DNA of 11,312 nt from Bacteroidota bacterium. Lineage in GTDB: Bacteria > Bacteroidota > Ignavibacteria > Tepidaquicellales > Tepidaquicellaceae. This document shows positions 1 to 6,187 of the stretch, one piece after another. The stretch spans positions 1-11,312 of the forward strand of contig DOWN01000002.1 in NCBI GenBank assembly GCA_003519545.1, given 5' to 3'. Made by a program: the position numbers and the translations under genes. The notes beneath the pieces are model-generated. The model worked only from the letters and a program-made list of their open reading frames with translations, made no database searches and was not told the DNA's origin. The first letter of the stretch is position 1; the number at the start of each line of letters is the position of its first letter.

Positions 1-2
1 GA

Positions 3-188
3 AATCAATTTTTACATTATATCCCGATGGGATATGCAATTGAAATTGATTTTATAAAACAACATTTAAAAAATTTAATCGAACCGATAAATTTTTTAGC
101 ATTAGAAACAGGTCAATTAATATATGCATATGAAGAGGACAGATTAAGAGTCAAAGAAGTAATTAAAAAAATTGAAAATTTATTGTGA
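3..188 (+). CDS. C-terminal 61 residues of an unidentified protein (5' truncated)
   Basis: An open frame enters from the left edge and ends at TGA 186-188. It encodes 61 residues ending in LRVKEVIKKIENLL. The visible part has no recognisable catalytic motif. It is rich in Leu, Ile, Lys and Glu, with a likely alpha-helical end. The stretch around INFLALETGQLIYAYEEDR loosely recalls the C-terminus of small MNT-type nucleotidyltransferases (a '..G.llYe.d' pattern), but that is only an impression. Its stop overlaps the GTG start of the following hicB-like gene by 4 nt (GTGA). This supports it as a real gene in the same transcription unit and as the first visible member of the cluster. Confidence 0.6.
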   Translation, partial: NQFLHYIPMGYAIEIDFIKQHLKNLIEPINFLALETGQLIYAYEEDRLRVKEVIKKIENLL

Positions 189-511
189 GAACAGAAACAA
201 TTATTTTTGATCTTAAATCAAATGATGAACTTTCCAAACATTCTTCAACTTTTGTTAGTTTGATAATTTCAAAAATAGATGATACATATTGTTCTTTATG
301 TCCTGAATTAAATATCGCTTTGGAAGCAGATAGTTTCTCTGAAATTATTGAATTTTCTAAAGAAGCAATTAAAGACTATTTAGAAGAGTGTATAAAATCA
401 GGAATTAAAATAAGCAGGCATAGTTCAATTGAATTAATTGAGGAATATAAGAACAATGAAATTGAAACCATTAAAATCTTGATTACAAAAAATTTGCTGG
501 AATATGCCTAA
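185..511 (+). CDS. hicB: HicB-like antitoxin (type II toxin-antitoxin)
   Basis: This 108-aa protein is a HicB-family antitoxin candidate. The core at about residues 26-75 has the family pattern: a short beta hairpin, then CPEL (39-42), then a helix reading EIIEFSKEAIKDYLEE. HicB proteins have a partial RNase H-like fold that binds and blocks HicA; many add a C-terminal DNA-binding domain. I see no clear helix-turn-helix here, so self-repression is uncertain. About 24 residues precede the core, longer than in minimal HicB proteins. The GTG start at 185 is favoured because it overlaps the upstream stop (GTGA) and the frame offers no good downstream ATG. The identity rests on the pattern plus the adjacent hicA, with which it overlaps by 8 nt. 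Confidence 0.8.
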   Translation: MRTETIIFDLKSNDELSKHSSTFVSLIISKIDDTYCSLCPELNIALEADSFSEIIEFSKEAIKDYLEECIKSGIKISRHSSIELIEEYKNNEIETIKILITKNLLEYA

Positions 512-722
512 ACTTCCGGTATTTAAGAGCAAAGACTTAATCAAAGCATTAGAGAAATTAGGATTTGAAATTGTTAGAACAAGAGGAAGTCATTATCATT
601 TAAAAAAAGAGAATTTTTTAGTGACAGTTCCTTTTCATAATCAGGAGTTAAAAACAGGAACATTAAAATCAATATTATCACAAGCAAATTTAACAATAGA
701 AGATATAAAGAAAGTAATATAA
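504..722 (+). CDS. hicA: HicA-like mRNA interferase toxin
   Basis: This 72-aa protein matches the HicA (YcfA) family in size and layout. It has an N-terminal helix (KDLIKALEKLGFEIVR), then RTRGSHYHL with the expected active-site histidine at residue 30, then a beta strand leading to VPFHNQELKTGTLKSIL and a closing helix (LTIEDIKKVI). HicA folds like a double-stranded RNA-binding domain and cleaves mRNA; the GSH histidine is required. No key position appears lost, so the toxin looks intact. The ATG lies inside the end of hicB (8-nt overlap), giving antitoxin-before-toxin order and probable translational coupling. The stop is one base from the lysS ATG, so the toxin and an essential synthetase probably share a transcript. 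Confidence 0.9.
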   Translation: MPKLPVFKSKDLIKALEKLGFEIVRTRGSHYHLKKENFLVTVPFHNQELKTGTLKSILSQANLTIEDIKKVI

Positions 723-723
723 A

Positions 724-2292
724 ATGAACGAAACAAACGATCTTATAAAAAGAAGATTAGAAGAACTTGAAGAAATCAGAAAAGCAGGGATAAATCCATA
801 TCCACACAGATATGATGTGACAGGAGAATCAGAAGACATAATAAATGATTTTATTGACCCTGCGAGTGATGAAGAAAAAGAGGAAAGAAAAAAAGTTACC
901 GTTTCAGTAGCAGGCAGAATTATGGCTGTGAGAAAAATGGGAAAGGCAACTTTTTGTCATATCAAAGACGGAAAAGGAAAAATTCAGATTTACATTAAAA
1001 AAGATGATGTCGGTGAAGAAAAATATAATTTATTAAAACTTCTCGACATCGGCGATATAATAGGTGCAGAAGGTTATGTTTTCAGAACTAAGACAGGAGA
1101 AGTTTCTATTCATGCAAATAATTTTGAATTATTAACTAAGTCACTTCATCCTTTACCTGTTGTGAAAGAAGAAACAACAGAGACAGGTGAAAAAATAATT
1201 CATGATGCTTTTGCTGATGTAGAATTAAGATACAGGCAAAGATATATTGATTTGATTGTTAACGAACATGTAAAAGATACTTTTATAAAACGCACAAAAA
1301 TAATTCAGTCAATCAAACGGACTTTAGAAAATAAAGATTTTTTTGAAGTTGAAACTCCTACGTTACAAACTATATATGGAGGAGCGAATGCAAAACCGTT
1401 TGTCACGCATCTTAATGCACTTGACTTACCTTTGTATCTGAGAATTTCAAATGAGTTATATCTGAAAAGACTTGTCGTTGGCGGATTTAACAGAGTTTAT
1501 GAATTCGTAAGAGATTTTAGAAACGAAGGCATAGACAGAACTCATAATCCGGAATTCACTCAGGTTGAATGGTATCAGGCATATGGCGACTATACAGATT
1601 CAATTAATTTATTTGAAGAAGTTGTAGAGAATGCTTGTATGGCAGTTCATGGTAAAACAGAAATTGAGTATCAGGGAACGATGTTAAATTTTGCCAGACC
1701 TTGGAAAAGGATTAAAATGACCGATGCAATAAAAAACAAAACAGGTCTTGATGTGAATGAAATGAAGAAACAGGAAATAATTGATTATATGAAGAATAAC
1801 GGAATAGAGTTTGATCCGAAAATTTCACACAGTAAAGGGCTTCTAATTGCAAATTTATTTGAAGAGACATGCGAAGAAGATTTGATTCAACCAACATTTG
1901 TAATTGATCATCCTATTGATACGACACCACTTTGTAAACCTTTGAGAGAATATTCAATGGAACAACTGGCGGAGATGGAGAAAGATCCTGAGCAGGTTAT
2001 TTACACAGAAAGATTTGAACCATATATAAACAAATGGGAATTAGGAAATTCATATACAGAGCTTAACGATCCTATTTTACAAAGGAAATTGTTTGAAGCA
2101 CAAGTGGAAAGAGGCAGAGGCGGAGAAGATGAGACACATCCGCTTGATGAGGATTTTTTAAAAGCGATTGAAGTTGGGATGCCACCGACAACAGGAGTTG
2201 GGCTTGGCGTTGACAGACTTGTAATGTTATTAACAGATTCTCATACAATCAGAGACGTGATATTTTTTCCATTAATGAAACCTTTAACTTAA
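724..2292 (+). CDS. lysS: Lysyl-tRNA synthetase, class II
   Basis: This enzyme charges tRNA-Lys with lysine in the cytoplasm at the expense of ATP. The 522-aa length is normal for class II LysRS. The N-terminal half (about 55-150) is the anticodon-binding OB fold (VSVAGRIMAVRKMGKATFCHIKD). Motif 1 lies around residues 190-215 (FFEVETPTLQ). Motif 2 is near 265-285 (FRNEGIDRTHNPEFTQVEWYQAY). Motif 3 is near 490-518 (GVGLGVDRLVMLLTDSHTIRDVIFFPLMKP), with the ATP-binding arginine. The aspect HPIDTTPLCKP, followed by ELGNSYTELNDP, differs somewhat from the E. coli form but keeps the lysine-pocket layout. The ATG at 724 follows hicA after one base. No terminator is visible before the next gene, 42 nt downstream. 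Confidence 0.97.
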   Translation: MNETNDLIKRRLEELEEIRKAGINPYPHRYDVTGESEDIINDFIDPASDEEKEERKKVTVSVAGRIMAVRKMGKATFCHIKDGKGKIQIYIKKDDVGEEKYNLLKLLDIGDIIGAEGYVFRTKTGEVSIHANNFELLTKSLHPLPVVKEETTETGEKIIHDAFADVELRYRQRYIDLIVNEHVKDTFIKRTKIIQSIKRTLENKDFFEVETPTLQTIYGGANAKPFVTHLNALDLPLYLRISNELYLKRLVVGGFNRVYEFVRDFRNEGIDRTHNPEFTQVEWYQAYGDYTDSINLFEEVVENACMAVHGKTEIEYQGTMLNFARPWKRIKMTDAIKNKTGLDVNEMKKQEIIDYMKNNGIEFDPKISHSKGLLIANLFEETCEEDLIQPTFVIDHPIDTTPLCKPLREYSMEQLAEMEKDPEQVIYTERFEPYINKWELGNSYTELNDPILQRKLFEAQVERGRGGEDETHPLDEDFLKAIEVGMPPTTGVGLGVDRLVMLLTDSHTIRDVIFFPLMKPLT

Positions 2293-2334
2293 ATTAATCT
2301 AATTTTTTTAACTTTATAGAATTTTTAAAAAAGA

Positions 2335-3693
2335 ATGAAATATTATAACAACATATTAGAACTTATTGGGAATACACCTTTAGTAAAAATTAACAAACTT
2401 GCTAAGGAATCGAAAGGGCTTGTTCTTGCAAAACTTGAATCAATGAATCCAGGAGGAAGTGTAAAAGACAGAATCGGGATAAATATGATTGAAGCTGCTG
2501 AGAGAGATGGTACGTTGAAGCCAGGCGGAACAATTGTGGAAGCGACAAGTGGAAATACAGGAATTGGAATTGCACTTGCTGCCTGTGTGAAAGGGTATAA
2601 ATGTATTTTTGTAATGACGGATAAAGCAGCACCAGAGAAACGGTATTATCTACAGGCATTAGGGGCTGATGTAATTGTTAAGCCGGTATCAGCAAGAGCA
2701 GATTCACCGGAACATTATGTAAATACAGCAAGGAGAATTCACGAAGAAACTCCGAACTCAATTTTTATTTATCAGTATTTCAATACTGCTAATCCGATGA
2801 GTCATTATAAAACTACAGGTCCTGAAATATGGGAGGCGACTGAAGGAAAGATAACTCATTTTGTAGCAGGTATTGGAACAGGCGGAACGATTTCAGGTAC
2901 AGCGAAATTTTTAAAAGAAAAAAATCCTAATATAAAAGTAATCGGTGCTGATCCTTATGGATCAATTTTTAAAGGGTTAAAAGAGACAGGAAAAATTCCT
3001 GAAGCAGTTCCTTATTTAGTTGAAGGAATTGGTCAGGATGTTTTACCGGGAAATGTATGGCTGGAATATGTTGACGAGGTTATAAATGTGAGCGATATAG
3101 ATTCAATAAATATGTGTAGGATTATGAGCAAAGAAGAAGGTATATTCAGCGGGGCTTCATCGGGGACGATTGCATACGCTGCTCTTGAATATTCTAAGAA
3201 ATTAAAAAAAGATGATGTAATGGTATTTATTGTTTGTGATACGGGAGAAAGATATTTAAGCAAATATCATTCTGATGACTGGATGAGAGAGAAGAGAATG
3301 TTAGACCCGCATTTTACAGATGTGGGAACAGTTTTCAAAACAAGGAAACTTAAAGACACACCTGAACTTGTAACTATTTCAGGAGACGTTCCGGTTTCGG
3401 ATGCTTTATACTTAATGGATCAGTATAACTTATCAACGTTACCTGTTTTTGAAGAAGGCAAATGTGTTGGTTCACTGAACGAGGCGAATTTATTGAATAA
3501 GTTAGTTGAAGACAGATATGTAGCGAGTAAAAAAATTAGTGAGGTAATGGATGAAAAACTTCCGACGCTTGATTCACATGAGAATATTATGAAAGCAGTA
3601 TCAGAATTAAAAGAAAAACCTGCAGTGCTTGTAAGTGAATATGGGCATATAGCAGGAATATTAACAAAGTATGATGTCTTGGACTTTGTGTGA
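2335..3693 (+). CDS. Cystathionine beta-synthase with C-terminal CBS-domain pair
   Basis: This PLP enzyme condenses homocysteine with serine to give cystathionine, the first step of reverse transsulfuration. The fold-type II catalytic core spans about residues 1-325. The Schiff-base lysine is K44 in NPGGSVKDR, the substrate loop is TSGNTG (71-76), and GIGTGGTISG forms the phosphate-binding loop. VEGIGQDVLPG and the HSDDWMREKRML segment fit cystathionine beta-synthase better than cysteine synthase. Residues about 330-452 form two CBS (Bateman) repeats, which bind adenosyl ligands in related proteins, so allosteric control is possible. No N-terminal haem-binding extension is present, unlike the animal enzyme. 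The neighbour 21 nt downstream is the partner gamma-lyase. The alternative of an O-acetylserine sulfhydrylase with CBS domains is less likely. Confidence 0.92.
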   Translation: MKYYNNILELIGNTPLVKINKLAKESKGLVLAKLESMNPGGSVKDRIGINMIEAAERDGTLKPGGTIVEATSGNTGIGIALAACVKGYKCIFVMTDKAAPEKRYYLQALGADVIVKPVSARADSPEHYVNTARRIHEETPNSIFIYQYFNTANPMSHYKTTGPEIWEATEGKITHFVAGIGTGGTISGTAKFLKEKNPNIKVIGADPYGSIFKGLKETGKIPEAVPYLVEGIGQDVLPGNVWLEYVDEVINVSDIDSINMCRIMSKEEGIFSGASSGTIAYAALEYSKKLKKDDVMVFIVCDTGERYLSKYHSDDWMREKRMLDPHFTDVGTVFKTRKLKDTPELVTISGDVPVSDALYLMDQYNLSTLPVFEEGKCVGSLNEANLLNKLVEDRYVASKKISEVMDEKLPTLDSHENIMKAVSELKEKPAVLVSEYGHIAGILTKYDVLDFV

Positions 3694-3714
3694 ACAATAA
3701 TTAAAAAAAATTCA

Positions 3715-4854
3715 ATGAAATTTAGCACTAAACAAATACATTCGGGGCAGCATCCTGACCCAACTACAGGAGCAGTAATTACACCGGTTTATTTAACTTC
3801 GACTTATGCAAATGAATATCTTGGTGAATCTAAAGGATATGATTACGGAAGGACTATAAATCCTACAAGAGTAGCACTTGAAAAAAATCTTGCGGCAATT
3901 GAAAACGGTAAATACGGATTTTGTTTTTCTTCAGGAATGGCGGCTGTACAAACTGTCATAAGTCTTTTCAAACCGGGTGATCATATTATTTGTTCGGATA
4001 ATGTTTATGGAGGAACAATTAGACTTTTTGAACAAATTATAAAAAATTACGAATTAAATTTTTCTTACATTGATACTTCAGATATAAATGAAATAAAAAA
4101 TGCGATAAACGAAAATACAAAACTCATTTATATTGAAACGCCGACAAATCCGATGTTAAAAATAACAGATTTAGATGCGGTTGCTAAACTTGTCAAAGGT
4201 AAAAATATTTTAACTTGCGTAGATAATACTTTTATGAGTCCTTATTTCCAGAATCCACTTGACTTCGGAATGGATATAGTGTTGCACAGTTCAACAAAAT
4301 ATATTAACGGACACAGTGACGTAATCGGCGGATGTTTAATTACAAGCAGTGATGAAATTGCAGAGAGATTTAAGTTCTTGCAGAATTCAATTGGAGCAGT
4401 TCCTTCCCCATTTGACTGTTGGCTGATTTTAAGATCAACAAAAACACTTTCACAAAGAATGAAAGCACATAATGAAAATGCTATTGATATTGCTGAAAGA
4501 TTAACTAAGGAAAAAAAGATAGAAATGGTTTATTACCCGGGATTGAAAACACACCCTCAATATGAACTTGGTAAAAAACAAATGCGGGGATTTGGCGGGA
4601 TAATTTCAATTGAATTAGGTAGTATCGAAGCAGGAAAAAGATTTTGTAATGCATTAAAGATTTTTCAAATTGCGGAATCACTTGGAGGTGTTGAATCCCT
4701 TGTTTGCCATCCTGTTTCAATGACACATGGTGCCGTACCAATGGATATAAGAAAAAGAATAGGGTTAACAGACGGATTAGTAAGATTATCAGTGGGAATT
4801 GAAGATAAAGAAGATTTAATGGAAGATATAGAAAATGCGTTATCTGGTTTATAG
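3715..4854 (+). CDS. Cystathionine gamma-lyase (Cys/Met metabolism PLP enzyme)
   Basis: A 379-aa fold-type I PLP enzyme of the Cys/Met metabolism family. The lysine that binds PLP is K195 in HSSTKYINGHSDVIGG. Other family landmarks are YDYGRTINPTR (phosphate and subunit contacts), SSGMAA, VDNTFMSPYFQNPLDFGMDIVLHS and ESLGGVESLVCHPVSMTHGAVP. The family includes cystathionine gamma-lyase, gamma-synthase and homocysteine sulfhydrylases, which sequence alone separates poorly. Lyase is favoured because the gene directly follows cystathionine beta-synthase, giving cysteine, 2-oxobutyrate and ammonia from cystathionine. The length is right for lyase or synthase and short for O-acetylhomoserine sulfhydrylase. 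The leader is A-rich with no clear Shine-Dalgarno sequence. The last 20 nt overlap the PAP2 gene. H2S production is a known side activity of such pairs. Confidence 0.9.
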   Translation: MKFSTKQIHSGQHPDPTTGAVITPVYLTSTYANEYLGESKGYDYGRTINPTRVALEKNLAAIENGKYGFCFSSGMAAVQTVISLFKPGDHIICSDNVYGGTIRLFEQIIKNYELNFSYIDTSDINEIKNAINENTKLIYIETPTNPMLKITDLDAVAKLVKGKNILTCVDNTFMSPYFQNPLDFGMDIVLHSSTKYINGHSDVIGGCLITSSDEIAERFKFLQNSIGAVPSPFDCWLILRSTKTLSQRMKAHNENAIDIAERLTKEKKIEMVYYPGLKTHPQYELGKKQMRGFGGIISIELGSIEAGKRFCNALKIFQIAESLGGVESLVCHPVSMTHGAVPMDIRKRIGLTDGLVRLSVGIEDKEDLMEDIENALSGL

Positions 4855-5671
4855 TTTTATCTTTATTTTATTTTTCAGCGAAGCATCCGCACAATACAAC
4901 ATTCAGAATAATTTTCATTTTTCGGATAAACCTAAAAGTGAAAATTTAGATGTAAAAATATTCAGAGCAATTAACGGATTGCAAAACAGTGTTGCAGATG
5001 TTGTATTGCCATATACTGACAGATCAATTATTCCTGTTGCAATTGCGACACCACCTCTTATGTTTTTTTTAGCAAGGAATAATGATAACACATATGATGA
5101 GAACTCAGCCGTTTTATTGGGATTATCAGAAGCGACAACCTTTTTAATTACATTCGGATTAAAAACTACAATTAAAAGAGACCGGCCATACGTCACATTA
5201 AAAAAAGTATATTTTGATACTAACGCTTCATTAGTAGATCCCTATTCATTTCCATCAGGACACACAAGCACTGCATTTGCATTTGCAACTTCTTTATCCT
5301 TGAGATATTCTGATAAGCCATTTTTGGTTACCGGATTATATACTTACGCAATGATTGTTTCACTCGGGAGAATTTATTTTGGCGTCCATTATCCATCGGA
5401 TGTATTGGCAGGAATGGTGATTGGAGCCGGCAGTTCATTATTTTTTCACTCGATTAGGAAAGAAATTTTCAAAGCAAAGAATAATATTTTAGGCGAGACT
5501 AAAGAAGATAAAAATAAAACTTCCGAAAGTATAGCGATAGGAATTACTTTTGGTGGTTTTGTAGCGGCTGATTTTATTAACAAGTTATTATCAGGAACAA
5601 ATAGTAAAATTCTGAAATCTACCAAAGTATCAGTTACAGGTAACGGTTTGAATTTAAATTATTCTTTTTAA
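4835..5671 (+). CDS. Exported PAP2-family phosphatase
   Basis: A 278-aa protein of the phosphatidic acid phosphatase type 2 (acid phosphatase/vanadium haloperoxidase) superfamily. It starts with a signal peptide (about residues 1-19, hydrophobic core then EASA before Gln20). All three catalytic motifs are present: KTTIKRDRP at 110-118, FPSGHTS with PSGH at 140-143, and SLGRIYFGVHYPSD with R179, H185 (nucleophile) and D189. Two or three hydrophobic segments flank them. Family members remove phosphate from lipid substrates such as undecaprenyl pyrophosphate, phosphatidate or lipid A; the substrate here cannot be read. The C-terminus ends in NLNYSF, an aromatic-ended amphipathic strand like an outer-membrane insertion signal, though this is weak. 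The start lies 20 nt inside the gamma-lyase frame, with a GGAAG about 9 nt upstream as a possible ribosome site. Confidence 0.88.
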   Translation: MRYLVYSFIFILFFSEASAQYNIQNNFHFSDKPKSENLDVKIFRAINGLQNSVADVVLPYTDRSIIPVAIATPPLMFFLARNNDNTYDENSAVLLGLSEATTFLITFGLKTTIKRDRPYVTLKKVYFDTNASLVDPYSFPSGHTSTAFAFATSLSLRYSDKPFLVTGLYTYAMIVSLGRIYFGVHYPSDVLAGMVIGAGSSLFFHSIRKEIFKAKNNILGETKEDKNKTSESIAIGITFGGFVAADFINKLLSGTNSKILKSTKVSVTGNGLNLNYSF

Positions 5672-5756
5672 GGATTTTAATTGGATTCTTTCACGAAAAT
5701 ATAGTAAAAGTTAAACCCGCAGTACTAAATAATACACTCCTACAAAAAATGCATAA

Positions 5757-5846
5757 TGTCATTCTGATGAACGGAGTGAGGAAGAATTCCGTGAGGGAAA
5801 TATTTTTTTCAAGAGATCCTTCGTCACTGCGTTCCTCAGGATGACA
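5757..5846. repeat. Long imperfect inverted repeat (TGTCATnCTGA family)
   Basis: The arm at 5757-5790 and the reverse complement of 5813-5846 match at 27 of 34 positions by hand alignment. Both begin TGTCATYCTGAKGAACG and continue through AGTGAnGAAG. The spacer is 22 nt. The core resembles, from memory, a dispersed repeat of the TGTCATCCTGAGGAACG type seen in many Bacteroidota-related and environmental genomes, which is often mis-annotated as short CHPEERSDEGS-like peptides. The folded RNA would be a hairpin of about 34 bp and could end transcription from the PAP2 side, although no T-run follows. Confidence 0.8.
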
Positions 5847-5867
5847 AGATATATTAATATATACTAA

Positions 5868-5909
5868 TACTCGCAGGAGTCCCTTTCAGGAGACTCCTGC
5901 GGGAGAGTA
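5868..5909. repeat. GCAGGAGTC/GACTCCTGC hairpin
   Basis: TACTCGCAGGAGTC (5868-5881) is the reverse complement of the segment starting GACTCCTGCG at 5892 and ending AGTA at 5909, except for a 4-nt insertion in the second arm. The core stem is at least 9 bp and GC-rich. A second, competing palindrome, CAGGAGACTCCTG, lies at 5887-5899. The second arm is part of the 24-bp repeat that recurs at 6058. Confidence 0.65.
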
Positions 5910-6024
5910 ATACAAAGAGATTGCTGGTTCCTGCAGGGTGGGAAAAGCTGAGTGTTATACTTCATTAGAATGATAAATACGATGTTAGATTAATTTGACT
6001 CGTAGTTGTGGAAATCCTCCCCCT

Positions 6025-6042
6025 ACCCCCTCCAAAGGGGGT
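6025..6042. repeat. ACCCCC/GGGGGT hairpin
   Basis: ACCCCC (6025-6030) and GGGGGT (6037-6042) flank a TCCAAA loop and are followed by CTTTTAAA. The sequence resembles the common CCCCCT...CAAAGGGGG dispersed repeat of many environmental genomes (from memory). It could act as a weak plus-strand terminator, since a short T-run follows, but it lies about 350 nt beyond the PAP2 stop. Confidence 0.5.
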
Positions 6043-6057
6043 CTTTTAAAGCATTTA

Positions 6058-6081
6058 CAGGAGACTCCTGCGGGAGAGTAA
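6058..6081. repeat. Second copy of a 24-bp direct repeat (first copy 5887-5910)
   Basis: Positions 6058-6081 are identical to 5887-5910 over 24 bp. Each copy begins with the near-perfect palindrome CAGGAGACTCCTG and ends GGGAGAGTAA. The copies are 171 bp apart in the same orientation. The second copy directly abuts the 60-bp-spaced repeat that starts at 6084, which suggests a composite or nested element. Confidence 0.75.
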
Positions 6082-6083
6082 AG

Positions 6084-6118
6084 ACATCGGGACTAACGAT
6101 AAAATGACTAGCGTCATT
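6084..6118. repeat. 35-bp repeat, copy 1 (ATCGGGAC...GTCATT)
   Basis: This copy begins ACATCGGGACTAACGAT and ends GCGTCATT. It matches 6144-6178 at 34 of 35 positions; the difference is TAGC versus TCGC in the hairpin loop. It contains the inner stem AATGAC/GTCATT. Its ATCGGGAC (6086-6093) can pair with GTCCCGAT at 6131-6138. Confidence 0.8.
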
Positions 6119-6123
6119 GAATT

Positions 6124-6153
6124 AAAAATTGTCCCGATAAAAAACATCGGGAC
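6124..6153 (-). terminator. Possible terminator of the GH81 gene
   Basis: On the minus strand, GTCCCGAT-GTTTTTT-ATCGGGAC forms an 8-bp GC-rich stem about 20-40 nt after the glucanase stop. It is followed by AATTTTTAA. The T-run is short and starts two bases late, so this is a moderate candidate for Rho-independent termination. It may be simply part of the repeat. Confidence 0.4.
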
Positions 6154-6178
6154 TAACGATAAAATGACTCGCGTCATT
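6144..6178. repeat. 35-bp repeat, copy 2, running into the GH81 stop codon
   Basis: This copy lies exactly 60 bp after copy 1. Its ATCGGGAC (6146-6153) pairs with GTCCCGAT (6131-6138). Its right half forms the 15-bp hairpin at 6154-6187, which contains the reverse-strand TGA (6174-6176) of the glucanase gene. The complete ancestral unit may have been a long palindrome ATCGGGACTAACG...CGTTAGTCCCGAT, of which only parts remain here. Confidence 0.8.
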
Positions 6179-6187
6179 TTATCATTA
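6154..6187. repeat. 15-bp stem with TCGC loop spanning the GH81 stop codon
   Basis: TAACGATAAAATGAC (6154-6168) pairs with GTCATTTTATCATTA (6173-6187) with one mismatch and a four-base TCGC loop. On the minus strand the second arm encodes the last residues of the glucanase, Met-Ile-Lys, then TGA. The hairpin would therefore form in the mRNA at the stop codon, where it could protect the 3' end or assist termination. Confidence 0.75.

Larger units (their letters stand above)
5672..6173. other. Convergent non-coding gap filled with palindromic repeats
   Basis: This 502-nt gap lies between the converging PAP2 and GH81 genes. I find no convincing gene in it; the only long frame is an overlap with repeats. 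It is built from distinct repeats: a long imperfect inverted repeat (5757-5846), a GCAGGAGTC hairpin (5868-5909), a 24-bp direct repeat (5887-5910 and 6058-6081), a C/G-run hairpin (6025-6042), and two 35-bp copies spaced by exactly 60 bp (6084 and 6144). GC-rich patches stand out against AT-rich surroundings. Positions 5672-5756 and 5911-6024 hold nothing else I recognise. Confidence 0.75.

Noticed and set aside
19..35. Perfect inverted repeat ATATCCC-GAT-GGGATAT
   Set aside because: It falls inside the coding frame of the truncated first gene (encoding Tyr-Ile-Pro-Met-Gly-Tyr) and is short; no regulatory context is visible.
2293..2334. Terminator or riboswitch between lysS and cystathionine beta-synthase
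   Set aside because: The 42-nt spacer has T-runs but no stem of useful length, and it is too short for a known sulfur riboswitch.
2402..5196. Several minus-strand frames of 76-102 codons opposite the sulfur genes and PAP2
   Set aside because: They are opposite strongly supported coding regions and show low-complexity Leu/Ser/Phe-rich translations typical of antisense frames.
5757..6187. Repeat island as a CRISPR array
   Set aside because: Only two copies of any unit are present, the units are unlike one another, there is no regular spacer series and there are no cas genes.
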